Source: Microbulbifer guangxiensis (GTDB taxonomy: Bacteria; Pseudomonadota; Gammaproteobacteria; Pseudomonadales; Cellvibrionaceae). From it: DNA of 64,000 bases. Positions 21,819 through 36,777 of this stretch are shown in pieces; within the stretch, counting starts at the first letter, position 1, and the number at the start of each line of letters is the position of its first letter. The translations under genes were made by a program, and so were the position numbers. A model generated the notes under the pieces. It did no database searches, was not told where the DNA came from, and saw nothing but the letters and a program-made list of their open reading frames with translations. The DNA is taken from assembly GCF_021729075.1 (NCBI RefSeq), contig NZ_JAJSAQ010000001.1, positions 257,997 to 321,996 of the forward strand. The letters are read 5' to 3'.

Positions 21819-22097
21819 TTATGCAGTTTCGTCGAGGATCGCGAAGGAGATAAACGAAGTCAGCAGGCCGAGGGGAAGGACGAAAGGCAGCAACGGGAAG
21901 CAGAACATCAACACCCCGGCTGCAATCCAGAGGTTCTTTACCCAGCTGCGCTTGTGACGGTAGCGCCTGGTATAACGGCGGGTATGGGCATCCCCGGGAT
22001 CCGGCACACAGATTTCCCCTTCTCTCGGAAGAAAGCTGCGCACTAAAAGAGAGCAGTAAAACCGGATCCACGCCAGCCACATAATCCACACCGCCAT
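21819..22097 (-). CDS. Small hypothetical membrane protein
   Basis: This 92-aa protein has no recognised family. It has a hydrophobic aromatic N-terminus (AVWIMWLAWIRFYC), a basic Arg/Tyr-rich middle (RRYTRRYRHKR) and a long hydrophobic C-terminal half (IAAGVLMFCFPLLPFVLPLGLL), so one to three membrane segments are likely. The ATG is preceded by AGGGA at a good distance, which supports a real gene. It is on the same strand as cysG upstream, 49 nt away, and may be read through from it. No function can be assigned. Confidence 0.6.
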   Translation of the reverse strand: MAVWIMWLAWIRFYCSLLVRSFLPREGEICVPDPGDAHTRRYTRRYRHKRSWVKNLWIAAGVLMFCFPLLPFVLPLGLLTSFISFAILDETA

Positions 22098-22146
22098 TCC
22101 GCTTCCCTAGCAGTATAGATGTGCTGCCGCATCAGACAGGGCCGAT

Positions 22147-23529
22147 TCAGGGATCGAACCAGCGCAGCTTCCTGTGCAGGCTGACAACACCGCCAACGAT
22201 GGTGAGCGCTGGCGCCTCGATGGATTCTTCTGTGGCCAGCCGGGGCAGTGATGCGAGATCACCGACTACGACCCGTTGCTCCCGCGTCGTGCCTTTCTCG
22301 ACCAGGGCGGCGGGGGTCGATTCCGCCAGGCCGTGCCTCACGAGCTGCCGGCAGATGGTATCCAGGCCCGTCAGGCCCATGTAAAAGACCAGGGTCTGAC
22401 CGGGGCTGGCCAGCTCCTGCCAGGGCAGGTGCAGCTCGCCCTGCTGCAGGTGACCGGTAATAAATCGGACGGATTGGGCAAAGTCCCGGTGCGTCAGTGG
22501 TATCCCGGCGTAGCTGGCACAACCGGCGGCTGCCGTAATTCCTGGCACTACCTGGAACGGGATCCCGGCATCCGCAAGCCTGTCGATCTCCTCGCCACCA
22601 CGCCCGAAAATGAACGGGTCTCCCCCCTTGAGGCGCAGAACCTTCTTCCCTTCAAGGGCCAGGTCCACCAGACGCTGGTTGATGTCATCCTGGGGAACCG
22701 AGTGGAACTGCTTCTTCTTACCGACGTAAATACGCTCGGCATCCCGTCGCACCAGCTCCAATACCTGATCGGATACCAGTCGGTCGTAGAGCACCACATC
22801 GGCACGCTGCATGAGGCGCAGTGCACGGAATGTCAGCAGGTCGGGATCGCCGGGCCCCCCGCCAACCAGGTAGACCTCTCCACGATTCATTGCGTTCATG
22901 TCCGGGTCCGCCAGTGCCGCCTCCAGCAGCCGCTGCCCTTCTCCCGTCCTGCCTGCCTCGACCTCGGCAGCGACCGGCCCGGAGAAGACCCACTCCCAGA
23001 AATCCCTCCGCGCCGACTCCGGCAGCGCCTGCTTGACCGCATCGCGCATCCCGGCAGCGAGCTCCGCCAGTGTACCGAGTCGCGGGGACAGGAGCGCTTC
23101 CAGCTGAGCGCGGATTCCCCGGGCCAGTACCGGTGCGGCGCCACCGCTGCTGATGCCGATGGAGACCGGACCGCGCTCGACAATCGAAGGAAAAGTAAAC
23201 GTGCACAGGGCCGGGGCATCGACCACGTTGACCGGCAGCCGGCGCGCCTGGGCATCGCGGGATACTTCGGCGTTGACTCCGGCATCAGAGGTGGCGGCGA
23301 TGACAAGCTCGGCGCTGTCCAGGCACCCGGCCCGGTAACTGGCCTGAAACACCTGTCCGCCACTGTCCCTGACGAGCCCCTTGAGCTCCTCGCCCACTTC
23401 GGGGGCTACAACGATCAGGCGTGCCCGGGCCTTGCTCAGCAAGCGGGCTTTGCGAGTGGCGATTGCCCCGCCCCCGACAATGACGCAGGGGCGACCACGC
23501 AGGTCAAAAGCGAGTGGCAGATAGCGCAC
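22147..23529 (-). CDS. cysG: Siroheme synthase (trifunctional CysG)
   Basis: This 460-aa enzyme makes siroheme, the cofactor of sulfite and nitrite reductases. The N-terminal precorrin-2 dehydrogenase/ferrochelatase part has the NAD loop [13 protein letters not shown] and [11 protein letters not shown]. The C-terminal uroporphyrinogen-III methyltransferase begins at [15 protein letters not shown] and has [15 protein letters not shown]. The start is GTG, aligning with the MxYLPLF start of the family. It is downstream of serS with a 101-nt gap. The cysteine regulator CysB is 39 kb away in the same window. Confidence 0.97.
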   Translation of the reverse strand: MRYLPLAFDLRGRPCVIVGGGAIATRKARLLSKARARLIVVAPEVGEELKGLVRDSGGQVFQASYRAGCLDSAELVIAATSDAGVNAEVSRDAQARRLPVNVVDAPALCTFTFPSIVERGPVSIGISSGGAAPVLARGIRAQLEALLSPRLGTLAELAAGMRDAVKQALPESARRDFWEWVFSGPVAAEVEAGRTGEGQRLLEAALADPDMNAMNRGEVYLVGGGPGDPDLLTFRALRLMQRADVVLYDRLVSDQVLELVRRDAERIYVGKKKQFHSVPQDDINQRLVDLALEGKKVLRLKGGDPFIFGRGGEEIDRLADAGIPFQVVPGITAAAGCASYAGIPLTHRDFAQSVRFITGHLQQGELHLPWQELASPGQTLVFYMGLTGLDTICRQLVRHGLAESTPAALVEKGTTREQRVVVGDLASLPRLATEESIEAPALTIVGGVVSLHRKLRWFDP

Positions 23530-23630
23530 TTAGGAAGATCCCTGTAATGCGGCCAACCGCTAAGGGCTGGCCGATTGATCCGTTGAGCGGGCCGGGGGGA
23601 GTGAAATACCTATCGGACCCGCTGCTGTCA

Positions 23631-24956
<1,326 letters not shown>

Positions 24957-24969
24957 TTAATCTTGTGGG

Positions 24970-25344
24970 TTAAAAATATTTCATGGTCAGTGCCACTGCT
25001 GCTGCAGTGGCACCGAGGCACAGAACCAGGCTGGTGAGAACATAGGCCAGTGCCGTCAAAGGCTGGCCATTGTGCCACAACATCAGGGTTTCCAGCGAGA
25101 AGGTGGAGAAGGTGGTCAGTGCGCCGAACAGACCGGTCATCAGGAGCAGGCGCCACTCCGGCGAGAGCAGTCCCCGTTCAACGATCATCACGTAGGCGAT
25201 GCCGATCAGGAATGAACCGCTGATATTGACGATCAGTGTGCCCAGGGGGAACTTGCCGTTGAGTACGGGGTAGCTCCATACCGTAATCAGGTGACGCAGG
25301 ATAGCGCCAATAGCGCCCCCCACGGCAATTGCCAGCCACTGCAT
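24970..25344 (-). CDS. crcB: Fluoride channel CrcB/Fluc
   Basis: This 124-aa protein with four membrane helices forms dual-topology dimers that export fluoride. Conserved features are the N-terminal GGAIGAILRH, the pore Asn in LIVNISGSFL and GALTTFSTFSLE with the phenylalanine track and central Na+ site. It lies between rarA and serS on the same strand. No fluoride riboswitch signature is seen in the short gap upstream, so expression probably follows the operon. Confidence 0.96.
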   Translation of the reverse strand: MQWLAIAVGGAIGAILRHLITVWSYPVLNGKFPLGTLIVNISGSFLIGIAYVMIVERGLLSPEWRLLLMTGLFGALTTFSTFSLETLMLWHNGQPLTALAYVLTSLVLCLGATAAAVALTMKYF

Positions 25345-25396
25345 CTCTTCTCCCCCTCTTCCACCTCCAGCAACAAGGTGGCCCTGAGTACCTGTG

Positions 25397-26746
25397 TTAT
25401 CGGTTTTCTTCGGATGGATAGCGCTGCTGGGGGCTCTCGCGGTTCAGCTGACGCAGCCTGTCCAGCTTTTCCGAGATCTTGAGCTCCAGCCCCCGGGGAA
25501 CCGGCTCGTAATAATGGCGCTCGGCGATTGCCTCCGGAAGATAATTCTCCCCGGCAGCGAACGCATCGGGCTCGTCGTGGGCGTAACGGTATTCGGCACC
25601 GTGAGCCAGGCTCTTGGCCAGCTTGGTCGGTGCATTGCGCAGGTGAACGGGCACCTCGTAACTGGGGTCACGGCGCACGTCTGCCAGCACGCGCTTATAG
25701 GCGCTGTAGACGGCGTTGCTTTTCGGGGCCACCGCCAGGTAGGCGATGGCCTGGGCGATGGCCAGTTCCCCCTCGGGGCTACCAAGGCGCTCCTGCACAT
25801 CCCAGGCGCTCAATGCGATCTGCAGGGCGCGGGGGTCGGCATTGCCGATATCTTCACTGGCCATCCGCACGGCGCGCCGGGCGATATAGAGCGGATCGCA
25901 ACCGCCGTCGACCATGCGCGCAAACCAGTACAGCGCGGCATCCGGGTCCGAGCCCCGCACCGCTTTGTGCAGGGCGGAGATCTGATCGTAGAAATAATCC
26001 CCACCCTTGTCGAAGCGGCGCACATCGGCGCTGAGGACTTCGGCCAGCACGGACTCGTCAATGCGCCACTGCCCGTCGGCCTCGGTCGCAAGGTCGCAGG
26101 CAATTTCCAGCAGGTTCAGCGCGCTGCGGGCATCGCCGTCGGCCGCCCGGGCGAGTTTCTCCAGGGTATCGCCCTCAACCCGGATGTTTCTCGTAGAGAG
26201 GATTTCATCCTCGCTCAGGGCCCGGTGGAGCAGTGTCAGAAGCTCTTCTTCGGAGAGGTTGCGCAGCAGGTATACGCGGCAACGGGAAAGCAGCGCGTTG
26301 TTGAGTTCGAACGACGGGTTCTCCGTGGTGGCGCCGACAAAGGTGACGGTGCCCTCTTCCACATATGGCAGGAAGGCGTCCTGCTGGGCCTTGTTGAACC
26401 GGTGGACCTCATCCACAAACAGGATGGTGCCACGGCCATACTGGGCGCTGTGTTGCTGGGCTTCGGCCACTGCCTGGCGGATCTCCTTGACCCCGGCCAG
26501 CACGGCGGAAAGCGTTGCAAAGCGCGCATCACACTCTCTGGCCAGTAAACGGGCAAAGGTCGTCTTGCCGACACCCGGTGGCCCCCAGAGGATCATCGAG
26601 TGGAGCTGTCCGCGCTCAACAGCTTCGCGCAGGGGTTTTCCCGCCCCCAACAAATGCGTCTGGCCCACATATTGGGCCAGTGATTCGGGGCGCATACGCG
26701 CAGCGAGGGGTTGGTGTCGCGATTGGCTCGCAAACAGGTCACTCAT
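25397..26746 (-). CDS. rarA: Replication-associated recombination protein RarA (MgsA) AAA+ ATPase
   Basis: This 449-aa AAA+ ATPase is related to clamp loader and RuvB and acts at stalled replication forks. Walker A is GPPGVGKT, Walker B is LFVDEVHRF, sensor 1 is VGATTENPS and the C-terminal tetramerisation part carries [13 protein letters not shown]. The ATG at 26746 overlaps the end of lolA by 8 nt (ATGAGTGA), so the two genes are probably translationally coupled. A longer upstream frame is rejected since it would lie inside lolA. Confidence 0.97.
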   Translation of the reverse strand: MSDLFASQSRHQPLAARMRPESLAQYVGQTHLLGAGKPLREAVERGQLHSMILWGPPGVGKTTFARLLARECDARFATLSAVLAGVKEIRQAVAEAQQHSAQYGRGTILFVDEVHRFNKAQQDAFLPYVEEGTVTFVGATTENPSFELNNALLSRCRVYLLRNLSEEELLTLLHRALSEDEILSTRNIRVEGDTLEKLARAADGDARSALNLLEIACDLATEADGQWRIDESVLAEVLSADVRRFDKGGDYFYDQISALHKAVRGSDPDAALYWFARMVDGGCDPLYIARRAVRMASEDIGNADPRALQIALSAWDVQERLGSPEGELAIAQAIAYLAVAPKSNAVYSAYKRVLADVRRDPSYEVPVHLRNAPTKLAKSLAHGAEYRYAHDEPDAFAAGENYLPEAIAERHYYEPVPRGLELKISEKLDRLRQLNRESPQQRYPSEENR

Positions 26747-27350
26747 CGCGAATGATGTCCGTCCCCGCCGGTGGCTTGAAGTTGAACAGGGAGTCCGCGA
26801 GCTTCGGATTTGCCTGCACCCGGTTGAACTGAATCTTTGTCGTCTGCCCCATGCCATCGCGGACGGTCATGGCGGAGGGCAGTCCCTGGTCACTGAATCG
26901 AATCTCCATGGCCTTGAACGGCGCATCTGCACGCTTGGGGCTCAACTGGAAACTGCCCCCCTTGCCGCTGACCTCGAAAGAGCTGCGGATTTCCTCGACC
27001 TTGCCGCCGAGCAGCAACGCCGGGGTTTCCTTGAGTCGGTTATCTACTGGCCGGATCGTCACCTGCTCCAGGTCCGGGTCGTAGAGCCACAGCTTGCGGT
27101 TGTTGGTTACCAGCAGCTGGGGAAAGGGCTCGCCGGTCTCCCAGCGCAGCTTACCGGGACGCTGCACCGAGAAAGTGCCGCTGCTCTTTTGCAACACTTC
27201 GCCACGCTCATCCATCAGGGTCTGCTGGAATTTTCCGGAAATAGCGCCCAGCGGTTGCAGCAGCCGACTGAGGTCATCGGTGGCATCGGCCAGCGCACCG
27301 GTGGAGACCAGGCCAAGGGCCAACAGGGTGTTAGACAGGAACTTTTTCAT
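26739..27350 (-). CDS. lolA: Outer-membrane lipoprotein carrier LolA
   Basis: This 203-aa periplasmic chaperone carries lipoproteins from LolCDE to LolB. It has a signal peptide ([14 protein letters not shown], cleaved near ALADA), the half-barrel with SGKFQQTL, and RPGKLRWE, a conserved family motif near the hydrophobic cavity. The ATG at 27350 (MKKF) is chosen over one four codons upstream, since it gives a standard signal peptide. It follows ftsK by 78 nt and overlaps rarA. Confidence 0.96.
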   Translation of the reverse strand: MKKFLSNTLLALGLVSTGALADATDDLSRLLQPLGAISGKFQQTLMDERGEVLQKSSGTFSVQRPGKLRWETGEPFPQLLVTNNRKLWLYDPDLEQVTIRPVDNRLKETPALLLGGKVEEIRSSFEVSGKGGSFQLSPKRADAPFKAMEIRFSDQGLPSAMTVRDGMGQTTKIQFNRVQANPKLADSLFNFKPPAGTDIIRDE

Positions 27351-27428
27351 GCTGATATCCATTTCGGGGCTGTCTTTTCAGACTAGTTGGCGGAGGGTGA
27401 ACTCCGCCTGAATGGCACTGTGCCGGTA

Positions 27429-29789
27429 TCAGGCCGGAGGTGGTGCCAGCACCTCGCGGTTGCCATTGTGTCCTGCCGGCGATACGACCCCGGCCGCCTC
27501 CATGGCATCGATAATCCTGGCTGCGCGGTTGTAACCAATCCGCAACTGCCGCTGTACCGAGGAAATGGAAGCCTTGCGGGACTTGGTGACAAAAGCGACC
27601 GCCTCGTCGTACAGGGCGTCGGACTCCGGATCGTCGCCCTCCCCGCCCTCGGTCTGCATTCCCGGCACGGGGATGGAGTTGTTGCTGTCATCGACGATGC
27701 CGTCGATGTAGTCGGGCTCACCGCGGCGACACCAGTCGGCCACCACCTTGTGTACTTCGTGGTCATCGACAAAGGCTCCATGTACCCGCACCGGTACACC
27801 GCTGCCCGGTGGCAGGTAGAGCATGTCCCCGTGCCCAAGCAGCTGCTCCGCGCCGCCCTGGTCAAGGATGGTCCTGGAGTCCACCTTTGAGGACACCTGA
27901 AATGCAATGCGGGTGGGGACATTGGCCTTGATCAGGCCGGTAATCACATCCACCGAGGGGCGCTGGGTGGCGAGCAGCAGGTGAATGCCGGCAGCCCGCG
28001 CCTTCTGGGCGATGCGGGCGATCAGCTGCTCCACTTTCTTGCCGACGATCATCATCATGTCGGCAAACTCGTCGATCACCACCACGATGGCCGGCAGCGG
28101 CTTGAGTTCGGGGCGCGTCTGTTCGGATTCCGGCACGCTGGACATGGGATCCGGCTGCCAGGTGGGATCGGTCAGGGGCTCACCTGCCTGAATTGCCTCG
28201 CGCACCTTGCGATTGAAGCCGGCCAGGTTTCGCACACCCATCGCCGCCATGAGCTTGTAACGGCGCTCCATCTCACCGACGCACCAGCGCAGTCCATTGG
28301 CGGCGTCGTTCATATCGGTGATGACGGGGGTCAGCAGGTGTGGAATGCCCTCGTAGACTGATAGCTCCAGCATCTTCGGGTCCACCAGTATGAGGCGGAC
28401 CTCCTCGGGTGTGGACTTGTACAGCAGGCTCAACAGCATCACGTTGATGCCCACCGACTTACCTGAGCCTGTGGTACCCGCGACCAGCAGGTGCGGCATC
28501 TTGGCGAGGTCTGCCACAACAGGCTGGCCGGAGATATCGTGCCCCAGGGCCAGGGTCAGGCGGGACTTGCTGTTCTCGTAGACATCCGCAGACAGCACCT
28601 CGGTCAGGCGCACCATCTGCCGGTTTTCGTTGGGGATCTCGATGCCGACCACTGACTTGCCCGGGATGACCTCCACCACTCGCACGCTGATCACGGCGAG
28701 GGAGCGCGCCAGGTCTTTGGCCAGGTTACTGATCTTGCTCACCTTGACCCCGGGGGCCGGCTGGATTTCGAACCGGGTGACCACCGGGCCGGGCAGAACA
28801 GAGACCACTTCGGCCACCACGCCGAAATCCTTCAGCTTGAGCTCCAACAGCCTCGACAGAGCCTCGAGAGACTCCCGCGAGAAACCGGCCTTCTTGTTCT
28901 TGTCGGCGGGATCCAGCAGTTCCAGAGGCGGCAGTGCGCCGGTGACCGGGCCATTGGAGAAGAGTTCGCCCTGCTTCTCCTTGGCCGCACGTGGGCTGGG
29001 CTTGGGAGCGGGCGCCACCGGTTCAATCTTGGGGGGAATGCGCTTGGCGGTACGTTGTTTCTCTTCAAGTACTGCTGCCTTCCGCACCACAATGGCTTCG
29101 CGCGCGGCCCGATCCTCGGCGCGCTGCTGACGTGCGCGCTGGATCCGGTTGCCCAGCCAGCCGATGAAGCCGAGCAGGTTCTGGCCGATGGCGTCTGCCA
29201 GGCGCAACCACGACAGGCCGGTGAAAACGGTAATGCCGATGGCAAACAGCGCCAGCAACAGAATAGTGGCACCGACATAGCCGAGGCTGCTCTCGCAGGC
29301 CTGTGCCAGGCCGGCACCCACGATTCCGCCATTGGAGAACGGCAGTGGCTGGTCCATCTCGGCAAAGCAGAGTGTGGCCAGGCCGGCGCCGGTTACCAGC
29401 AGGACAATGAGCCCCGCCACCCGGAGAGCAAACAGGGGGCCGTGGAAGCGGGCATTGCGATCCCGAAGGATGCCCACAGCCCGCCAGCCAATCAGAATCG
29501 GGAACAGGTAGGCCATCCATCCGAGGAGCGACAGGCAGATATCTGCCAGCCAGGCGCCAGTGGGGCCGATGGCGTTGTGAATGTCTCCGCCGGCACCGGT
29601 GTGTGACCAGCCCGGATCCAGAGGGTCATAGCTGAGCAGGCTGATGGCGAGCAGGAGTGCACCGGCGAGCAGTGAGATCAGTGCCCCCTCGCGAAGAAAC
29701 CTGGCAATCAGGGATTCGGGTTCGCCGGCTTCATCCCGGCTACTCTGTGCGCTTGCGCTATCGGCCTTCAATGGCTTACCTCTAATCAT
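27429..29789 (-). CDS. ftsK: DNA translocase FtsK
   Basis: This 786-aa septal DNA pump helps chromosome segregation and XerCD dimer resolution. The N-terminal domain has four to five membrane helices (about residues 35-215), followed by a short Pro/Lys/Arg-rich linker. The alpha, beta and gamma motor domains have Walker A GTTGSGKS, Walker [11 protein letters not shown] and a C-terminal winged-helix gamma domain ([19 protein letters not shown]) that reads KOPS. The linker is much shorter than in E. coli (1329 aa), as in Pseudomonas. It leads the ftsK-lolA-rarA operon. Confidence 0.97.
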   Translation of the reverse strand: MIRGKPLKADSASAQSSRDEAGEPESLIARFLREGALISLLAGALLLAISLLSYDPLDPGWSHTGAGGDIHNAIGPTGAWLADICLSLLGWMAYLFPILIGWRAVGILRDRNARFHGPLFALRVAGLIVLLVTGAGLATLCFAEMDQPLPFSNGGIVGAGLAQACESSLGYVGATILLLALFAIGITVFTGLSWLRLADAIGQNLLGFIGWLGNRIQRARQQRAEDRAAREAIVVRKAAVLEEKQRTAKRIPPKIEPVAPAPKPSPRAAKEKQGELFSNGPVTGALPPLELLDPADKNKKAGFSRESLEALSRLLELKLKDFGVVAEVVSVLPGPVVTRFEIQPAPGVKVSKISNLAKDLARSLAVISVRVVEVIPGKSVVGIEIPNENRQMVRLTEVLSADVYENSKSRLTLALGHDISGQPVVADLAKMPHLLVAGTTGSGKSVGINVMLLSLLYKSTPEEVRLILVDPKMLELSVYEGIPHLLTPVITDMNDAANGLRWCVGEMERRYKLMAAMGVRNLAGFNRKVREAIQAGEPLTDPTWQPDPMSSVPESEQTRPELKPLPAIVVVIDEFADMMMIVGKKVEQLIARIAQKARAAGIHLLLATQRPSVDVITGLIKANVPTRIAFQVSSKVDSRTILDQGGAEQLLGHGDMLYLPPGSGVPVRVHGAFVDDHEVHKVVADWCRRGEPDYIDGIVDDSNNSIPVPGMQTEGGEGDDPESDALYDEAVAFVTKSRKASISSVQRQLRIGYNRAARIIDAMEAAGVVSPAGHNGNREVLAPPPA

Positions 29790-29901
29790 TATTTCCGCGC
29801 GCCACTACCTCCAGCGGCACTCTCCCCACGGGTGGTCGCCCGCCAGCTCGGTCTGGTTTCATGGTTCCAGCCGACTGTGTACTACAGCGCTTCACCAAAT
29901 G

Positions 29902-31177
<1,276 letters not shown>

Positions 31178-31199
31178 GCCGACTGAAAAGCCGGTGCCC

Positions 31200-31229
31200 A
31201 CAGCCACCCTCCGTGCGGGCGGTGGCTGT
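31200..31229 (+). other. Stable RNA hairpin between trxB and aat
   Basis: A perfect 9-bp inverted repeat (ACAGCCACC / GGTGGCTGT) with a 12-nt loop lies 23 nt after the trxB stop. No T run follows. It may be a processing or stabilising structure, or a weak Rho-independent pause site. Confidence 0.4.
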
Positions 31230-31272
31230 CCCCTGCCCCACCCGGTCCGGGTGACTGCTCCGGAGATGGATT

Positions 31273-31992
31273 TTGAGCAGTAATTCCGGCGGGCGGCTCA
31301 CCCTGCTCGATGAGCAATGCATCGGCTTCCCGGACACGACGAACGCCTTGCAGGAGCCGAATGGCCTGCTGGCTGTTGGCGGGCGACTGACGCCCGAGTG
31401 GCTGCTGGCCGCTTATCGCCGCGGTATCTTTCCCTGGTTCTCCGAGGATCAGCCAATTCTCTGGTGGAGCCCGTCCCCCCGCTGTGTGGTTTTCCCCGCG
31501 CAGTACCAGATTGGCCGGAGCCTGCGCAAAGTCTTGCGCAAGGACCATTTTTTAGTGACTTTCGACCGAGCGTTCACGGACGTGGTCCGGGCTTGCCGCG
31601 CCCCGCGCTCCTATGCGGATGAGACCTGGATCACCGATGACATTGCTGAGGGTTATACCGCCCTGCACCGGCTCGGCCACGCCCACTCGGTGGAGGTCTG
31701 GCAGCGGCGCGAGCTAATTGGCGGCCTCTATGGGGTGGCCCTGGGCCGAATCTTCTTCGGTGAATCCATGTTTCACCGGGTTACCGATGCCTCAAAAGTG
31801 GCTTTTGCTCACCTGGTGAGGCAATTAGACTTGTGGGGCTGCCCGATGATTGACTGCCAGGTGAGCAATCCCCACCTGCTCAGTCTCGGTGCGGTGGAAG
31901 TGACCCGGGAGACTTTTGAGCAAGAATTGCGTGCCGGGGTCGACATGCCACCCTTTCCCCAGCCATGGAGCCTGACGTGGACCTATGAGTAA
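31273..31992 (+). CDS. aat: Leucyl/phenylalanyl-tRNA-protein transferase
   Basis: This 239-aa GNAT-fold enzyme adds Leu or Phe from tRNA to proteins with N-terminal Arg or Lys, creating N-degrons for ClpAP. Family marks are FPDTTNALQEPNGLLAVGG, RRGIFPWF, WWSPSPR and FGESMFH. The start is TTG at 31273 with GGAG 8 nt upstream. The nearby ATG is out of frame. Its end overlaps bpt by 8 nt, so the two N-degron transferases are made together. ClpA and ClpS are encoded less than 4 kb away. Confidence 0.96.
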   Translation: MSSNSGGRLTLLDEQCIGFPDTTNALQEPNGLLAVGGRLTPEWLLAAYRRGIFPWFSEDQPILWWSPSPRCVVFPAQYQIGRSLRKVLRKDHFLVTFDRAFTDVVRACRAPRSYADETWITDDIAEGYTALHRLGHAHSVEVWQRRELIGGLYGVALGRIFFGESMFHRVTDASKVAFAHLVRQLDLWGCPMIDCQVSNPHLLSLGAVEVTRETFEQELRAGVDMPPFPQPWSLTWTYE

Positions 31993-32704
31993 ATACTCCC
32001 AGCTGGACTCAGTCCGCCTGCTGGCCACCCTGCCCCACCCCTGCGGCTACCTGCCCGACCAGGAGGCGACCACGGTGTTCGTGGATCCCCAGACGCCCAT
32101 CGATCAGCGACTCTACAGCCGCCTGTCGGAGCTGGGCTTCCGCCGCAGTGGCGCCTACCTCTATCGTCCGCAATGCGCTACCTGTCGGGCCTGTGTGCCT
32201 GCGCGGGTGCCGGTGGGGCTGTTCGTGCCGAACCGGAGCCAGCGGCGCTGCTGGAAGCGAAACCGGGACCTGGATGTATTCCACGTAGACAATATCGATA
32301 CCGACGAACATTACGAGCTCTATGCCCGGTATATCGAGCAGCGCCACAGCGATGGTGAAATGTATCCCCCGAGCCGCGACCAGTTCCGCAATTTCCTTAC
32401 CCCGGCCTGGGGGAGTACGCGGTATATCGAATTCAGGGCCCGCGGCAGGCTGGTGGCCACAGCAGTAGCGGACGTCCTCACCGCAGGAGTGTCGGCAATC
32501 TATACTTTTTACGACCCCGACGAGACCCGCCGAAGTCTTGGTGGGTACTGCATTCTCTACCAGATTGAATGGGCCCGCAGACTCGGGCTGCCCAGCCTGT
32601 ACCTCGGGTACTGGATCGAGGAGTGCCAGAAAATGGCCTACAAGCGCCAGTTCCAGCCCACCGAGCTGCTGCGGGACAACCGCTGGTCGTTGCGAAACCC
32701 CTAG
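31985..32704 (+). CDS. bpt: Aspartate/glutamate leucyltransferase (Bpt, ATE family)
   Basis: This 239-aa aminoacyl-tRNA-protein transferase attaches Leu to N-terminal Asp or Glu. The N-terminal Cys-rich part (YRPQCATCRACVPARV) and C-terminal FYDPDETRRSLGGYCIL with YLGYWIEECQKMAYK are the ATE-family signatures. The older name is arginyltransferase. Bacterial members of this type use leucyl-tRNA. It is coupled to aat by overlap and placed before infA, completing the acceptor side of the N-end rule pathway. Confidence 0.95.
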   Translation: MSKYSQLDSVRLLATLPHPCGYLPDQEATTVFVDPQTPIDQRLYSRLSELGFRRSGAYLYRPQCATCRACVPARVPVGLFVPNRSQRRCWKRNRDLDVFHVDNIDTDEHYELYARYIEQRHSDGEMYPPSRDQFRNFLTPAWGSTRYIEFRARGRLVATAVADVLTAGVSAIYTFYDPDETRRSLGGYCILYQIEWARRLGLPSLYLGYWIEECQKMAYKRQFQPTELLRDNRWSLRNP

Positions 32705-32736
32705 GACTCCCGGGGCTTTGCCCTAGAGTGTCTTTT

Positions 32737-32751
32737 CGTGCAAAATGCACG
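32737..32751. other. Perfect palindrome upstream of infA
   Basis: CGTGCA-AAA-TGCACG is a perfect 6-bp inverted repeat 66 nt before the infA start. It could be a small operator or chance. No promoter boxes are clear beside it. Confidence 0.3.
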
Positions 32752-32816
32752 CCCGTCGTACCGCGGCCGTGCCGGCGCGGAAGCATGAACTAAGCATTGG
32801 TAAAGGTTACTGCCGC

Positions 32817-33035
32817 ATGGCAAAAGACGATTATATTGAAATGGAAGGCGAGGTTATCGACACCCTGCCAAACACCACGTTCCGTGTAAAACTGGAAAAC
32901 GGCCACGTGGTTATCGCCCACATCTCTGGCAAGATGCGCAAGAACTATATCCGCATCCTGACCGGTGATAAGGTGAAGGTTGAGCTGACGCCCTATGATC
33001 TGACCAAGGGTCGCATCACCTACCGGGCCCGCTGA
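32817..33035 (+). CDS. infA: Translation initiation factor IF-1
   Basis: This 72-aa OB-fold protein binds the 30S A site during initiation. The sequence ([37 protein letters not shown]) is almost the standard bacterial IF-1. The ATG at 32817 follows an AAAGG. It lies between bpt and the convergent clpA gene, as in Pseudomonas, with its own strong terminator downstream. Confidence 0.98.
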   Translation: MAKDDYIEMEGEVIDTLPNTTFRVKLENGHVVIAHISGKMRKNYIRILTGDKVKVELTPYDLTKGRITYRAR

Positions 33036-33085
33036 CCGGCTTCTTCGCCGCCCCTGATTTCGCGGGGCTGTGGCGAATGCAAAGC

Positions 33086-33117
33086 AAAAAGAAGCCACCT
33101 CGAGGGTGGCTTCTTTC
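33086..33117. terminator. Bidirectional terminator between infA and clpA
   Basis: A stem of AAGAAGCCACC / GGGTGGCTTCTTT around a TCGA loop has A and T runs on both sides. It serves infA on the plus strand and clpA on the minus strand. Confidence 0.9.
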
Positions 33118-33144
33118 GTTTGGCCCGACTGATACTGGATGCTG

Positions 33145-35430
<2,286 letters not shown>

Positions 35431-35541
35431 CTGAACCTCAAACCGTATTCGCCAAAATCACCCGTCTGTTCCACTGGGCGCGCGCCGGATGACGGCGTCT
35501 TGAGTGTGCCTGATTCCCTTCAGGCGACGGGACCCTTGGAG

Positions 35542-35919
35542 TCAATCGTCCTCACTGTTGTCCGCTTCGATCTCACACAGCAAGGGGTGCTGGTGCTCTC
35601 TGGCGAATTGATTGACCTGCGCGGCCTTCGTTTCCGCTATATCTCGAGTATAGACACCACAGATGGCTTTTCCCTGCGTATGCACCTGCAACATTAGTTG
35701 AGTCGCGCGCTCGCGGGTCACACTGAAAAAGGTCTCCAGCGTTTCCACGACAAAATCCATCGGCGTGTAGTCGTCATTCAGCATGACAACCTTATACATG
35801 GGTGGCGGCTTGAGCTTGGGAGCCGCTTCCTCGAGGGCCAGGTCGCCGTCCATCTCATACGAGTAGGAGTCCTCATCGGATCCGCCTGAGTGTAGTTTAA
35901 TGGCCAGAGTTATACCCAT
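35542..35919 (-). CDS. clpS: ClpS adaptor
   Basis: This 125-aa adaptor recognises N-terminal Leu, Phe, Tyr and Trp and delivers the proteins to ClpA. The core is typical: [19 protein letters not shown] lines the N-degron pocket, and [16 protein letters not shown] follows. The N-terminal extension is acidic and somewhat longer than in E. coli. The ATG at 35919 (MGITLAIKL) is the likely start, since the frame further upstream reads low-complexity, non-family sequence. It precedes clpA and diverges from cspD. Confidence 0.95.
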   Translation of the reverse strand: MGITLAIKLHSGGSDEDSYSYEMDGDLALEEAAPKLKPPPMYKVVMLNDDYTPMDFVVETLETFFSVTRERATQLMLQVHTQGKAICGVYTRDIAETKAAQVNQFAREHQHPLLCEIEADNSEDD

Positions 35920-36060
35920 AGTGAAACTCAATCGAGAAATACCAAATTGCTGTAGTTGAGTCGCGTCGCACCGGGTTCCATGTCCTCGCAGGGACCGCTG
36001 CGCCGCGGGGCGCACATTGTAACCTCATTTGATCCCCAGCACAGGCTGGCGGCGCGTAGC

Positions 36061-36089
36061 TTGACATTCGTATGGCTCTTGGCTACAAG
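36061..36089 (+). promoter_or_regulatory. Candidate sigma-70 promoter for cspD
   Basis: A perfect TTGACA (36061-36066), a 17-nt spacer and TACAAG (36084-36089) lie about 130 nt before cspD. The implied leader of roughly 120 nt is long, as is usual for cold-shock genes whose 5' UTR is regulatory. Confidence 0.5.
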
Positions 36090-36217
36090 AGGAATGTAAG
36101 CATCCAGTCGGGTGTCCTCGTGGGCAGGAACGCAGTCGAGGAGCCTGAACCGATAACTATAAAAGCAGACTCTGTAAGGCGGCCTGCAGTCGCCCCGGCA
36201 ATTAGAGGGAATTCGCC

Positions 36218-36505
36218 ATGCCTACCGGTACCGTCAAGTGGTTCAATAATGCCAAGGGATATGGGTTCATCCTTGCCGACGAGGGGGGAGAAGATCTTTT
36301 TGCCCATTACTCGGCAATCCAGATGGAAGGTTACCGCACTCTGAAGGCTGGCCAGCAGGTCTCCTTCGATATCATCAAGGGCGACAAAGGTTATCACGCA
36401 GCCAACATCAGCGTCGGCACGTCGGAAGCCGGCCCCGAGGCAAGTGCCTCAGACTCGGATCAGGCGCAGACCCAGCGCGAACGCGAGGCAGAGGCGCTGG
36501 GTTAG
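36218..36505 (+). CDS. cspD: Cold-shock-like protein CspD
   Basis: This 95-aa protein has an N-terminal cold-shock OB fold (TVKWFNNAKGYGFI with RNP1, DLFAHYS with RNP2, MEGYRTLKAGQ) and an acidic/Gln-rich tail. In E. coli CspD is a stationary-phase inhibitor of replication that binds single-stranded DNA. The AGAGGG upstream supports the start. It is divergent from clpSA, the conserved arrangement. Confidence 0.96.
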   Translation: MPTGTVKWFNNAKGYGFILADEGGEDLFAHYSAIQMEGYRTLKAGQQVSFDIIKGDKGYHAANISVGTSEAGPEASASDSDQAQTQREREAEALG

Positions 36506-36706
36506 CGGAATCAAGGGACACGGGTCTAAGAACCTGAAACCTGAGGCGCCTCCCCTCTCTGGCCCCATGAGCTCAGTGCTGATCCCTGCGCTGCAGGTCT
36601 CCAGCCACCAGCCTGCGTGGCGTTGCTGTCAGTAATGTGACTCAGGTCGGCCTCTCTGGTCAGCCCCGAATCCTCGCAACCAATCCTCGCAAGAGAGGAA
36701 TCAGGC

Positions 36707-36740
36707 AAAAAAAGGCCCCGCATGTGCGGGGCCTTTTTTG
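36707..36740. terminator. Bidirectional terminator between cspD and icd
   Basis: A perfect 9-bp GC-rich stem (GGCCCCGCA / TGCGGGGCC), loop TG, is flanked by seven A and six T. It serves both convergent genes. Confidence 0.92.
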
Positions 36741-36777
36741 TGACTGTGGAGAGGCTCGAGCCGCTCCACTGCCGTCA

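Noticed and set aside
25345-25396. Fluoride riboswitch in front of crcB
   Set aside because: The gap is only 52 nt and shows no fluoride aptamer pattern.
35951-35965. TGTAGTTGA half-site upstream of clpS
   Set aside because: Only the left half resembles the HexR-like site at icd. The right half (GTCGCG) does not form a palindrome.
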